This document shows positions 33,594 through 42,398 of a stretch of 64,000 bases of DNA, piece by piece. A program made the translations under genes and the position numbers. The stretch spans positions 1-64,000 of the forward strand of contig NZ_UUPU01000062.1 of NCBI RefSeq assembly GCF_900591205.1, read 5' to 3'. Position 1 is the stretch's first letter; each line of letters begins with the position of its first letter. Source of the DNA: Pseudomonas viridiflava. GTDB lineage: Bacteria > Pseudomonadota > Gammaproteobacteria > Pseudomonadales > Pseudomonadaceae. The notes under the pieces are model-generated. The model did not search any database. It was not told the DNA's origin and saw nothing but the letters and a program-made list of their open reading frames with translations.

Positions 33594-34439
33594 TTAAACC
33601 CCCAGGGACTTTTTGTAGCGGCCTTCGACCATGCGGTTCCAGCTCAGCAGGATCAGCAGATTGACCAACAGCAGCACCACCGCGATGGTCGCGCCCATGG
33701 GCCAGTTGAGTTCCGAGAGATACTGGTCGTACACCACGGTGGCGACCATCTTCAGGCGACGCCCGCCGAGCAGGCCGGGGATCGCAAAGGAGCTGGCGGC
33801 CAGGCCGAACACGATCAACGTGCCGGACAGCACACCGGGCATCACCTGCGGCAACACGATCTTGCGCATCACCGTGGCCTGGCTTGCGCCCAGCGACAGC
33901 GCTGCCTGTTCCGCCGACGGGTCGAGCTTTTGCAGCGAGGTCCACACCGGAATGATCATGAATGGCAGCATCACGTGCACCAGCGCGATGATCACCGCGA
34001 ACGGTGTGTACAGCAGCTTCACCGGGCGCCCGCCAAGGGCTTGGATTACTTGGTTTACCAGGCCGTCGGCGCCGAGCAACAGGCTCCAGCCAAAGGCGCG
34101 CACCACCACCGAAATCAGCAACGGCGTCAGGATCAGGATCAAAAAGATCGAGCGCCACGGAGTGCCCATGCGGCTAAGGATGTACGCCTCGGGCACGCCG
34201 ATCACCACGCACAGCAACGTCACCAATGCACTGATCCAGAAGGTGCGCCAGAAGATTTCGTAGAAGTACGAATCGCTGAACAGCGACAGGTAATGGGCCA
34301 GGGTCCACTCATCGCCCTTTACGCCCACCTGGTAGTCGAACACGTTGAACGACAGCACCAGCGTCAGCCCGAGGGGCAAAATCAACAGCCCGGTAAACAG
34401 CAGCAGGGCCGGCAGCGAGAGCAAATAACCGCGACTCAT
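33594..34439 (-). CDS. PotB-like ABC transporter permease
   Basis: A 281-residue inner-membrane permease with six hydrophobic segments and the EAA loop EQAALSLGASQATVMRKIVLPQVMPG. The order ATPase, PotB-like, PotC-like matches potABC. Its ATG overlaps the ATPase stop by four bases. With the partner permease it forms the membrane channel of the importer. Confidence 0.85.
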   Translation of the reverse strand: MSRGYLLSLPALLLFTGLLILPLGLTLVLSFNVFDYQVGVKGDEWTLAHYLSLFSDSYFYEIFWRTFWISALVTLLCVVIGVPEAYILSRMGTPWRSIFLILILTPLLISVVVRAFGWSLLLGADGLVNQVIQALGGRPVKLLYTPFAVIIALVHVMLPFMIIPVWTSLQKLDPSAEQAALSLGASQATVMRKIVLPQVMPGVLSGTLIVFGLAASSFAIPGLLGGRRLKMVATVVYDQYLSELNWPMGATIAVVLLLVNLLILLSWNRMVEGRYKKSLGV

Positions 34440-35464
34440 GCGCGCACCTCATCCGCCGCCAGCACACGCAGCAGCTCGGCCTGCCACTCAAGGCCCACCG
34501 CCGCGCCGTTGTCCAACGGCGCGCTGCCGTCGTTGCTGCGTACTACGGTGATTTCACCGAGGTCGGTGTGGATGCGATACAGCCATTGGCTGCCGAAGAA
34601 GTAGCGGTTCAGGACCTTGCCTTGCAGGCGCCCTGAACCGGGGGCCACCAGGCTGATTTTTTCCGGTCGCAGGCTCAGGGTCAGCTCGCCGTCGCCGCTT
34701 GCGTGACGCACTTGTGGGGTGCCGAGTTCGTCAAAATCCCCCGGTAGCAGGTTGGCCTTGCCGACGAAGTCCGAGATAAACCGCGTGCGCGGGTGTTCGT
34801 AGAGCGTGTACGGCGCATCGATCTGGGTCACGCGGCCGGCCTGCATCACCACCACACGGTCGCTGATGGACAGCGCTTCGGCCTGGTCGTGGGTGACCAT
34901 CAACGTGGTGATGCCGACCGCGCACTGGATGCGGCGGATTTCAAACTGCATCTCTTCGCGCAGGTTGGCGTCGAGGTTGGACAGCGGTTCATCCAGCAAC
35001 AATACCGGCGGTTCGATCACCAGCGCACGCGCCAGGGCCACACGCTGGCGTTGGCCACCGGACAGCTCGCGTGGGTAACGCTCGGCGTGTGGGGCCAGGC
35101 GTACCAGTTCGAGCACGGTTTTGACCTTGCTGGCGATTTCGGCGGCCGGCACTTTGCGCATCTTCAGGCCGAAGGCGACGTTGTCCCGCACGCTCATGTG
35201 CGGGAACAGCGCGTAACTCTGGAACACCACGCCCAGGCCCCGGCTGGCGGGTTTGGCGTGGGTGATGTCGCGGCCGTCGAGCAGGATCTGCCCGCCGCTC
35301 ACGTCCACGAAGCCGGCGATCATTTGCAGGGTGGTGGTCTTGCCGCAGCCTGAGGGGCCGAGCAGGGAAACGAACTCGCCTTTTTCCACCGCGAGGTCGG
35401 TGGCGACCACCGCGTCGACGGCGCCGTAGCGTTTGCTCAAGGCGTTGAGTTGGAGAAATGCCAT
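34436..35464 (-). CDS. PotA-like ABC transporter ATP-binding protein
   Basis: A 342-residue ATPase. The Walker A LGPSGCGKTTTLQMIAGF, signature LSGGQRQRVALARAL, Walker B VLLLDEPLSNLD and switch VTHDQAEA are complete. The C-terminal 100 residues form a TOBE-like domain (LSLRPEKISLV). This is the energising subunit of the polyamine/opine-type importer and the first gene of the unit. The 242-bp gap to the divergent IclR gene contains an inverted repeat. Confidence 0.88.
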   Translation of the reverse strand: MAFLQLNALSKRYGAVDAVVATDLAVEKGEFVSLLGPSGCGKTTTLQMIAGFVDVSGGQILLDGRDITHAKPASRGLGVVFQSYALFPHMSVRDNVAFGLKMRKVPAAEIASKVKTVLELVRLAPHAERYPRELSGGQRQRVALARALVIEPPVLLLDEPLSNLDANLREEMQFEIRRIQCAVGITTLMVTHDQAEALSISDRVVVMQAGRVTQIDAPYTLYEHPRTRFISDFVGKANLLPGDFDELGTPQVRHASGDGELTLSLRPEKISLVAPGSGRLQGKVLNRYFFGSQWLYRIHTDLGEITVVRSNDGSAPLDNGAAVGLEWQAELLRVLAADEVRA

Positions 35465-35645
35465 GTCTGCGTTCCACCTTTTTTGAGTCGCGTCGAAACG
35501 CGCTTTTTTGTTTTGGGCAGATGCGAAAAGAGTGCTGCGGGTGCGTTGGCGCTCGATCTCAAGTCGGCTGCCATTAGTTGTTCATTTCGCCCCTGTGGAC
35601 GCAGATTAGGACGAAGACTAGGATGGGCGGAAGATGGAATTTCAC

Positions 35646-35679
35646 TGAATGAGTAAGTATTTTAAGATTTATTCACTCA
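35646..35679. promoter_or_regulatory. Candidate IclR operator
   Basis: TGAATGAGTAA and TTATTCACTCA are inverted with nine of eleven positions matching, around a 12-nt AT-rich centre. The site ends 27 bp before the IclR gene and lies in the divergent promoter region of the ABC/oxidoreductase operon. Confidence 0.5.
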
Positions 35680-35706
35680 CCAGAATTTAAGTAGAGATGA
35701 GTCGCT

Positions 35707-36537
35707 ATGGATTCCACTGAGCGGAATGAAAATACCAAGGAAGTCGGTGCAGGCGGTGTGTCCCGTCTGTTCGCGCTACTGCGTACTTTGGGTGAGGTGC
35801 CCGAAGGGGGTGAACGGGTGACCCAGCTTGCGCAACAGGTCGGCCTGTCCCAACCCACCACTCACCGGCTGTTACGCAGCCTGATGGACGAAGGCATGGT
35901 CGAGCAGGACGCACGCAGCAAACGCTATCGCCTGAGCCTGGAGTTTTTCGCCCTGGCGGCCAACGCCGGCAAGACCGGCAACCTGCGTGAGTTGGTGCGG
36001 CCAAGCATGTTGCGTTTGAGTGCTTCGTTGGGCGATTCGCTGTTCCTGCTGGCGCGCAGCGGCTTTGACGCGATCTGCCTGGATCGCAGCGAAGGCCCGT
36101 ACCCGATTCGCACCTTCACCGGGGATATCGGCGGGCGTGTGGCGCTGGGCGTGGGGCAGGGCAGTTTGGCGATTCTGGCGTTCTTGCCGGAGGAAGAGCG
36201 TGAAACGGTGATCCGCTACAACCTGCCAAGGCTCAAGGACTTTCACCTGTATGACGAAGTGCTGCTGCGCTCCGAGGTGGAGAACGTACGGCGCCTGGGT
36301 TACGCGGCGCGCAACACCGGGGTGCTGGAGGGGATGGCCGGGTTGGCGGTGCCGATTCTCAATCGGGATGGGCACGCGGTGGCGGCGCTGAGCGTGGCGA
36401 CCATCAGTGATCGCCTGGGGCCGAGTCGTTTGCCGATGGTGGTGGAGTTGCTCAAACGCGAGGCGGCGGCGATCGGGCCCAGGATCAATCCGTTTGACCC
36501 GACGTTGCGCCGGCCCTCGCAGGCTTTCGGCGGATAA
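35707..36537 (+). CDS. IclR-family transcriptional regulator
   Basis: A 276-residue IclR regulator. The N-terminal winged HTH is VTQLAQQVGLSQPTTHRLLRSL; the effector domain has NLRELVRPSMLRLSASLGDSLFLLAR, RVALGVGQGSLAILAFLP and EGMAGLAVPILNRDGHAVAALSVA. IclR proteins usually act on the divergent catabolic operon and bind small aromatic or carboxylic effectors. Divergence from the ABC importer and flavoenzyme operon makes that its target. A REP pair follows the gene. Confidence 0.87.
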   Translation: MDSTERNENTKEVGAGGVSRLFALLRTLGEVPEGGERVTQLAQQVGLSQPTTHRLLRSLMDEGMVEQDARSKRYRLSLEFFALAANAGKTGNLRELVRPSMLRLSASLGDSLFLLARSGFDAICLDRSEGPYPIRTFTGDIGGRVALGVGQGSLAILAFLPEEERETVIRYNLPRLKDFHLYDEVLLRSEVENVRRLGYAARNTGVLEGMAGLAVPILNRDGHAVAALSVATISDRLGPSRLPMVVELLKREAAAIGPRINPFDPTLRRPSQAFGG

Positions 36538-36552
36538 CCCCTCTACAAGACA

Positions 36553-36666
36553 ATGAAGATCAAATGTGGGAGGGGGCTTGCCCCCGATGGCAATGGGTCA
36601 GTTACCGATGCATTCATTGACACGCCCTCATCGGGGGCAAGCCCCCTCCCACATTTTGATCTTCAT
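36553..36666. repeat. REP pair (GGGGGCTTGCCCCCGAT type) with extended arms
   Basis: A long inverted repeat. The left arm ATGAAGATCAAATGTGGGAG and its complement at the right end flank two head-to-head REP units (GGGGGCTTGCCCCCGATGG and ATCGGGGGCAAGCCCCC). It separates the convergent IclR and response-regulator genes. The outer GAAGATCAAA arms extend beyond the usual REP core. Confidence 0.85.
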
Positions 36667-36677
36667 ACCTCAGGTGA

Positions 36678-37343
36678 TCAGATCGCTGCCAGGGCTACGG
36701 ACGTGGCGGCCGTGCGAGTCTCCACGCCGAGCTTCACATACACATGCTCCAAATGCTTGTTCACCGTGCGCGGGCTCAACCCCAGAATATCGCCAATATC
36801 CCGATTGGTTTTGCCACACGCCACCCAGCGCAGTACCTCCACCTCGCGCTCGGTCAGCTGGAACCTGGCGGATAACAGCCGCTGCGCCGGCGCGTCATCC
36901 AGCGTCAACACACTCGGCTGCGTCGCCTCGCGTGCCGACAACAGAATGCGCGACGTACGCAAATGCGCCGCCACCCGCGCCAACACCTCATCGGTCTGGA
37001 TCGGCTTGGTCACATAGTCGCTGCCACCCACCTCAAAGCCCTGCACCACATGTTTGCTGTCGGTCAGCCCGGTCATGAACACCACGGGGATATCCGCGCT
37101 GGCGGGCTGGGCCTTGAGTCGGCGGCAGGTTTCGAAGCCGTCCAGGCCCGGCATCATCGCGTCCAGCAGGATCAGGTCCGGACGCCTGCGTTGCACGCGG
37201 TTCAGCGCGCTCAGGCCGTCGAGGGCCACCAGCACCATGTAGCCGGCGTCATCGAGGGCGTCGGAGAGCATCGCCAGGTTGTCGGGTGTGTCATCGACGA
37301 TCAGCACCACGCCAGGTTCAGTGCTGCGGGTGAGTGCATTCAT
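36678..37343 (-). CDS. LuxR/NarL-type response regulator
   Basis: A 221-residue response regulator. The receiver domain has VLIVDDTPDNLAMLSDALDD, phosphorylatable Asp in LILLDAMMPGLDGFETC, Thr in VFMTGL and Lys in YVTKPI. The C-terminal LuxR HTH is LTEREVEVLRWVACGKTNRDIG. The ATG at 37343 has AAGGAGG upstream and lies inside the last codons of the hybrid kinase gene (26-base overlap), so the two are a coupled pair. The likely targets are the urt and fmd genes, which share a repeated motif. Confidence 0.85.
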   Translation of the reverse strand: MNALTRSTEPGVVLIVDDTPDNLAMLSDALDDAGYMVLVALDGLSALNRVQRRRPDLILLDAMMPGLDGFETCRRLKAQPASADIPVVFMTGLTDSKHVVQGFEVGGSDYVTKPIQTDEVLARVAAHLRTSRILLSAREATQPSVLTLDDAPAQRLLSARFQLTEREVEVLRWVACGKTNRDIGDILGLSPRTVNKHLEHVYVKLGVETRTAATSVALAAI

Positions 37344-40300
37344 CTTCGGCCTCCTTGAGGGTTCGGTTGAGTTCATCCAGGCGAAAACCCTTGAGCAACC
37401 CGCGCACCTTGGTAATGAAAGGTTCGGCGTCGGGGCGTTGTTCAAGGATCGCGTCGAGTTTGGCGTGCAGGCCGCGTACATAGCCAATGGCGCTGAGTTC
37501 GGCGAGGGCGGCGAGGTCTTCGGGGCTGGGCAGCACGCTGGGGGGCGGTGGCGGCGTGAAGCTCTTGGTGCGGCGCAACCACTGCAAATCCAGGTGCTGT
37601 TGCAGGCGCCCGAGCAGTTCCGGCGTGCGCACCGGCTTGGCCAGGTAGTCGTTGCAGGCAGCGGCGATGCTGCGTTCGCGGTCGTCGGTAAAGGCGTTGG
37701 CGGAGATCACGATGATCGGTGCGGTGGACAGCGCATTGCGCCGGATCAGTCGGCTGGTTTCATAGCCATCCAGGGTCGGCATCGACAGGTCCATCAGGAT
37801 CAGGTCCGGGGCCAGCAACGCCACCTGGCGGATCGCGTCCTGGCCATTGCTCGCCTGCACCACCTCAAACCCCAGTGGCGTGAGCATGCCGCTGAGCACT
37901 TTGCGATGGTCCACATGATCGTCCACCACCAGAATGCGCCGGCGCTCGCCCTGGTAGCCGATGATGTCGTGCTCCACATGCACCACGGCCTGTGGCGCGC
38001 GTACCTGGGACAGGAACAGCCGCACCTGGAAGCACGTGCCCTGATCCAGCTCGCTGGTGACCCGCAACTCGCCGCCCATCAAGGACGTGAGCATGCGCGT
38101 GATGGTCAGCCCCAGGCCCACGCCCTTGTCCTGGCGCATCAGGTCGCCGCGTTCGAAGGGTTGGAAAATCCGCTCGATCTGCCCCGGATCAATACCGATG
38201 CCGGTGTCGATGATTTCAAAATTGGCAGTTTCGCGCATGTAGCTGACCCGCAGGCACACCTCGCCGCTGTCGGTAAAATTCACCGCGTTGCCCAGCAGGT
38301 TGATCAGGATCTGCCGTACGCGTTTTTCATCGCCGCGCACCACCGCCGGGATCTTGCCCACGCAGTCCAGGCGAAAACGCAAACCCTTGTCCTGAGCTTG
38401 TGGGGTGAACATTTGCTCCAGGTCGTGGATCAGCTCGGGGAAGGGGATTTCGGTAAGCTCCAGGCGCAGCTTGCCAGCCTCGATCTTGGCCACATCGAGC
38501 AGGCCGTCGATCAGTGACAACAGGTGCGAGCCACTGCGCAGGATGGTCGCCAGGGCGTCCTGATGTTGCTCGGGCATGGCGCTGTCGCGCTGCAGAATCT
38601 GGGTAAAGCCGAGGATGCTGTTGAGCGGCGTGCGCAGCTCATGGGACAGCCCGGTGACATAGCGGCTCTTGGCCGCATTTGCGGCTTCCGAGGCTTCCTT
38701 GGCCTGTTGCAGGGCTTGGTCGGTAAGGCTGTGAGCGTCGATTTCCTGCATCAACAGCAGGGTCTGGCGGTCGGACTCCTCCTGGGCGACGCCACGGCTT
38801 TCACGGGTCAGCACCACCCACCACGCGAGCACGGCGGCCAGAACCGACAGCGTGAGAAACGCCTTGAAGAACGCTTGGTAGAGGGTTTCCGAGTGCGGCA
38901 AACCCTGGGCCGCCTGCACGTAGATCAGTGCCAGCGCGCCGGCCAGCATCAGCACCAGCGCCAGCAGCAGGCCGAGGTAATGGGCGAGGCGGGTGTGCAG
39001 ACGCGGCATCAAGGTGTTGGGCAGCAGCCAGCGCAACACCCCTTCGAATTGGGTGACCAGCCGCGCATGGGGTTTGCAGCGGTCGCCGCAGCGCGCATCC
39101 AGTGAGCAACACAGCGAGCAGATCGGCGTGCTGTAGGCCGGGCAGAACGCCATGTCGGCGGTTTCGAACGGGTTGCTGCACAGCCCGCACACCGCGTGAG
39201 TGGCCGGTGCCACCGGGTGAATCAGCTGTAAGTCGCTGGTACGCGCAATGTAGTACTTGCCTTTAGTCAGCCAGGCCAACAGCGGCGCCATCACCAATGC
39301 CGTGCCCAGCGCCACGAACGGCGGCGCCGCCTGCGCCAAGGCGCCGAACAGGCCGAAGTGGGCGAGAATCGACAGCAACGAGGCGACCAGCATCGAGCCG
39401 ACGCCCACCGGATTGATGTCGTACAGGTGCGCCCGCTTGAACTCGATATGTCTGGGCGACAGGCCCAGCGGCTTGTTGATCACCAGGTCTGCCACCAACG
39501 TGCCGATCCAGGCAATCGCGATGTTCGCGTACAGCCCCAGCACCTGGTCGATCACGTCGAACACACCCAGTTCCATCAGCATCAGCGCAATGGCCACATT
39601 GAACACCAGCCACACCACGCGTCCGGGGTGGCTGTGGGTCACGCGGGCGAAGAAGTTCGACCAGGCCAGGGAGCCCGCGTAGGCATTGGTCAGGTTGATC
39701 TTCATCTGCGAGATAAACACGAACAGCACCATCGCGCCGAGGGCCCATTCCGGCGAGCTGAACACATAGCGGAAGGCGACGAGGTACATCTGGGTCGGCT
39801 CGGCGGCCCGCTCCATGGGGATTTCATGTTGCAGGGCGAGAAACGCGAGGAACGCGCCGGCGAACATTTTCAAGGCGCCGGGGATGATCCAGCCAGGGCC
39901 GGCGCAGAGCAGGGCGGCCCACCAGCGTTTGCGGTTGGCGGCAGTTTTTTCCGGCAGGAAGCGCAGGTAGTCGACCTGTTCGCCGATCTGCGTCACCAGT
40001 GACAGCGCCACGGTGCAGGCTGCGCAGAACGCCAACAGGTTAAACCCGCCGCCGTCGCCGCTGCGCCCGACAAAGCTGGTCCAGTCGCTGAAGGCATCGG
40101 GGTTTTTCCAACCCACAAACCCATAAGGCAGCACCAGCAACAGTAGCCAGATTGGCTGCGTCCACAGTTGCAGGCGGCTGATCAGGGTCACGCCGTAGGC
40201 CACCAGCGGAATCACCAGCAGCGAGCAGATCACATAGGCGAAGGCCAATGGGATATGGAAATACAGCTCCAGTGCCAGGGCCATGATCGCCGCCTCCAGG

Positions 40301-40701
40301 GCGAAGAACAGGAAAGTAAAGCTGGCGTAGATCAGCGAAGTGATGGTGGAGCCGATATAGCCGAAGCCGGCGCCGCGGGTCAGCAGGTCCATGTCGACGC
40401 CGTAACGGGCGGCGTAGTAGCTGATGGGCAGGCCGGTGAGGAAGATCACCAGGCTGATCGCCAGGATCGCCCAGAACGTGTTGGTAAAACCGTAACTCAA
40501 GGCCAGCACGCCACCGATGGCTTCCAGCGCCAGAAACGACACCGCGCCCAAAGCGGTGTTGGCAATGCGCAGTTCCGACCATTTGCGAAAGGATTTGGGC
40601 GTGTAGCGCAGGGCGTAGTCTTCCATGGTCTCGTCGGCGACCCAGGTGTTGTAGTCGCGGCGGATCTTGACGATGCGCTGGGTGCCGGAAGGAGGGTGCA
40701 C
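37318..40701 (-). CDS. Hybrid histidine kinase with N-terminal NCS1 permease sensor domain
   Basis: A 1127-residue protein. Residues about 1-480 form a 12-segment NCS1 (purine-cytosine permease-like) transporter (DYALRYTPKSFRKWSE, YYAARYGVDMDLLTRGAGFG). Around 500-545 is a cysteine-rich patch (CGLC, CPAYSTPICSLCC, CGDRCKPH) that could bind metal. Two more membrane segments follow, then a HisKA domain with His in SHELRTPLNS near residue 690, an HATPase (NLLGNAVNFT, DTGIGID, GVGLGLT), a receiver (ILVVDDH, LILMDLSMP) near 920-1040 and a helical tail. Its architecture is analogous to CbrA, whose sensor is a sodium/solute symporter domain. It probably senses an amide, urea or related nitrogen compound and signals to the overlapping LuxR-type regulator. 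Confidence 0.88.
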   Translation of the reverse strand: MHPPSGTQRIVKIRRDYNTWVADETMEDYALRYTPKSFRKWSELRIANTALGAVSFLALEAIGGVLALSYGFTNTFWAILAISLVIFLTGLPISYYAARYGVDMDLLTRGAGFGYIGSTITSLIYASFTFLFFALEAAIMALALELYFHIPLAFAYVICSLLVIPLVAYGVTLISRLQLWTQPIWLLLLVLPYGFVGWKNPDAFSDWTSFVGRSGDGGGFNLLAFCAACTVALSLVTQIGEQVDYLRFLPEKTAANRKRWWAALLCAGPGWIIPGALKMFAGAFLAFLALQHEIPMERAAEPTQMYLVAFRYVFSSPEWALGAMVLFVFISQMKINLTNAYAGSLAWSNFFARVTHSHPGRVVWLVFNVAIALMLMELGVFDVIDQVLGLYANIAIAWIGTLVADLVINKPLGLSPRHIEFKRAHLYDINPVGVGSMLVASLLSILAHFGLFGALAQAAPPFVALGTALVMAPLLAWLTKGKYYIARTSDLQLIHPVAPATHAVCGLCSNPFETADMAFCPAYSTPICSLCCSLDARCGDRCKPHARLVTQFEGVLRWLLPNTLMPRLHTRLAHYLGLLLALVLMLAGALALIYVQAAQGLPHSETLYQAFFKAFLTLSVLAAVLAWWVVLTRESRGVAQEESDRQTLLLMQEIDAHSLTDQALQQAKEASEAANAAKSRYVTGLSHELRTPLNSILGFTQILQRDSAMPEQHQDALATILRSGSHLLSLIDGLLDVAKIEAGKLRLELTEIPFPELIHDLEQMFTPQAQDKGLRFRLDCVGKIPAVVRGDEKRVRQILINLLGNAVNFTDSGEVCLRVSYMRETANFEIIDTGIGIDPGQIERIFQPFERGDLMRQDKGVGLGLTITRMLTSLMGGELRVTSELDQGTCFQVRLFLSQVRAPQAVVHVEHDIIGYQGERRRILVVDDHVDHRKVLSGMLTPLGFEVVQASNGQDAIRQVALLAPDLILMDLSMPTLDGYETSRLIRRNALSTAPIIVISANAFTDDRERSIAAACNDYLAKPVRTPELLGRLQQHLDLQWLRRTKSFTPPPPPSVLPSPEDLAALAELSAIGYVRGLHAKLDAILEQRPDAEPFITKVRGLLKGFRLDELNRTLKEAEDECTHPQH

Positions 40702-40772
40702 GGTGGGAGGCTCCGTAGGGATGGCGGATGTGAGTGAGCAAGTTCCATGCCCTTGAACACCCTGAGATCCAA

Positions 40773-40863
40773 ATGTGGGAGGGGGCTTGCCCCCGATGGC
40801 GGTGGGTCAGTCAATTGATTCGGTACTGACCCACCGCCATCGGGAGCAAGCCCCCTCCCACAG
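40773..40863. repeat. REP pair (GGGGGCTTGCCCCCGAT type)
   Basis: Two head-to-head REP units with an additional complementary inner section, GATGGCGGTGGGTCAGT versus ACTGACCCACCGCCATC, giving a near-continuous 40-bp stem. It lies in the 312-bp gap between the divergent hybrid-kinase and urtA genes. The rest of that gap holds the repeated regulatory motif at 40919-40956. Confidence 0.85.
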
Positions 40864-40918
40864 TGGACCTCCAGTGTCTGGCGGCCGCGATCCTGCGCGA
40901 AAATGGTGCGCAACGGCA

Positions 40919-40956
40919 TACGTCAAATGACGTACTCGGTTACGTCAGGCTGCGTA
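40919..40956. promoter_or_regulatory. Two tandem copies of a 16-nt motif upstream of urtA
   Basis: TACGTCA-AATG-ACGTA at 40919-40934 is followed by TACGTCA-GGCT-GCGTA at 40941-40956. The starts are 22 bp apart, about two helical turns, so both sites face the same side of DNA. The motif ends 57 bp before urtA, an activator-like position. A third copy precedes fmdA at 46070. Proposed as the binding site of the local LuxR-type response regulator. Confidence 0.6.
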
Positions 40957-41013
40957 TACCCGCGCTGGCCCACTGCCGCCATGCTGAACCCCTCATTGCA
41001 GAGGAGTCGCCCC

Positions 41014-42222
41014 ATGGCATCACGATTGATTCGCTCCACACCGCTGTTGGCCCTGTCATTACTGGCGGCCGCTTTGTTCAGCCAGGGCGTGCTGGCCGAT
41101 AACGAAGGTTTGGCCGTGACCCCCACCGAAGTCACCGTCGGCCAGTTGCACTCGGCCACCGGCACCATGGCGATTTCCGAAACTGGCTCGATCCAGGCCG
41201 AGCGTCTGGCCATCGAGCAGATCAACGCCTCGGGCGGGATTCTCGGTCGGCAAATCAAAGTGATCCAGGAAGACGGCGCGTCTGACTGGCCGACCTTCGC
41301 CGAGAAGGCCAAGAAGTTGCTGGTCAACGACAAGGTCGCCGCCGTGTTCGGCTGCTGGACCTCGGCGTCGCGCAAAGCCGTGCTGCCGATCTTCGAGAAA
41401 GAAAACGGCCTGCTCTACTACCCGACGTTCTATGAGGGCCTGGAGCAGTCGAAAAACGTGATCTACACCGGCCAGGAGGCCACCCAGCAGATTCTCGCCA
41501 GCCTCGACTGGATCGCCAAGACCAAGGGCGCCAAGACCTTCTACCTGGTGGGCTCGGACTACATCTGGCCACGCACGTCGATGAAGATCGCGCGCAAACA
41601 TATTGAAAACGTGCTGCACGGCACCGTGGTCGGCGAAGACTACTACCCGCTGGGTAACACTCAGTTCGGCTCGCTGATCAACAAGGTCAAACTGAAGAAG
41701 CCGGACGTGGTGTTTGCCGCAGTGGTCGGCGGTTCCAACGTAGCGTTCTACAAACAGCTGAATGCGGCGGGTGTGAATTCGTCCAAACAAACCTTGCTGA
41801 CGCTGTCGGTCACTGAAGACGAATTGCTGGGCATCGGCGGCGAAAACATGGCCGGTTTCTATGCCTCGATGAAGTACTTCCAGAGCCTGGACAACCCGAA
41901 CAACAAAGCCTTCGTCGAAGCCTTCAAGGCCAAGTACGGCAAGGATGCAGTCATCGGCGACGTGACCCAGGCGGCCTACCTCGGCCCTTGGCTGTGGAAA
42001 GCGGCGGTGGAGAAAGCCGGCAGTTTCGACGTGGATAAAGTCGTCGCAGCAAGCCCGGGCATCGAGCTGAAAACCGCACCCGAAGGCTATGTGAAGGTCC
42101 ACGAGAACCACCACCTGTGGAGCAAGTCGCGGATCGGCGAAGTACAGCCCAACGGCCAGTTCAAGGTGATCTACGAGTCGGATCTGATCGAGCCGAACCC
42201 GTTCCCCAAAGGCTACCAGTAA
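41014..42222 (+). CDS. urtA: Urea/short-chain amide ABC transporter substrate-binding protein (UrtA-like)
   Basis: A 402-residue periplasmic binding protein of the leucine/amide type with a signal peptide ending VLA. VGQLHSATGTMAISETGSIQAE and VFGCWTSASRKAVLPIFEKENGLLYYPTFYEG are the UrtA/FmdD/AmiC signature. The ATG at 41014 follows AGAGGAG, excluding 37 upstream codons. With FmdA and AmiE downstream, formamide, other short amides or urea are plausible ligands. A REP pair separates it from urtB, which may set a higher transcript level for the binding protein. Confidence 0.88.
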   Translation: MASRLIRSTPLLALSLLAAALFSQGVLADNEGLAVTPTEVTVGQLHSATGTMAISETGSIQAERLAIEQINASGGILGRQIKVIQEDGASDWPTFAEKAKKLLVNDKVAAVFGCWTSASRKAVLPIFEKENGLLYYPTFYEGLEQSKNVIYTGQEATQQILASLDWIAKTKGAKTFYLVGSDYIWPRTSMKIARKHIENVLHGTVVGEDYYPLGNTQFGSLINKVKLKKPDVVFAAVVGGSNVAFYKQLNAAGVNSSKQTLLTLSVTEDELLGIGGENMAGFYASMKYFQSLDNPNNKAFVEAFKAKYGKDAVIGDVTQAAYLGPWLWKAAVEKAGSFDVDKVVAASPGIELKTAPEGYVKVHENHHLWSKSRIGEVQPNGQFKVIYESDLIEPNPFPKGYQ

Positions 42223-42245
42223 CCCCCGGGCACACTGAGTTTCAA

Positions 42246-42338
42246 AATGTGGGAGGGGGCTTGCCCCCGATGACGGTACATCAGCAATGCATCCGTTGAC
42301 TGACCCACCGCTATCGGGGGCAAGCCCCCTCCCACATA
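42246..42338. repeat. REP pair between urtA and urtB
   Basis: Head-to-head REP units (ATGTGGGAGGGGGCTTGCCC and its complement) inside the transporter operon. Intra-operon REP hairpins after binding-protein genes are known to stabilise upstream mRNA, as in malE-malF. Confidence 0.85.
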
Positions 42339-42398
42339 AAGCAAAAGCAAGGCAACAGCACAAGCCTGTATTTCATCTCTCTGTAGGAGACCATCATC

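Noticed and set aside
36553-36666. REP arrays considered as CRISPR or IS ends
   Set aside because: They are paired palindromes without regular spacers, target duplications or a transposase gene.
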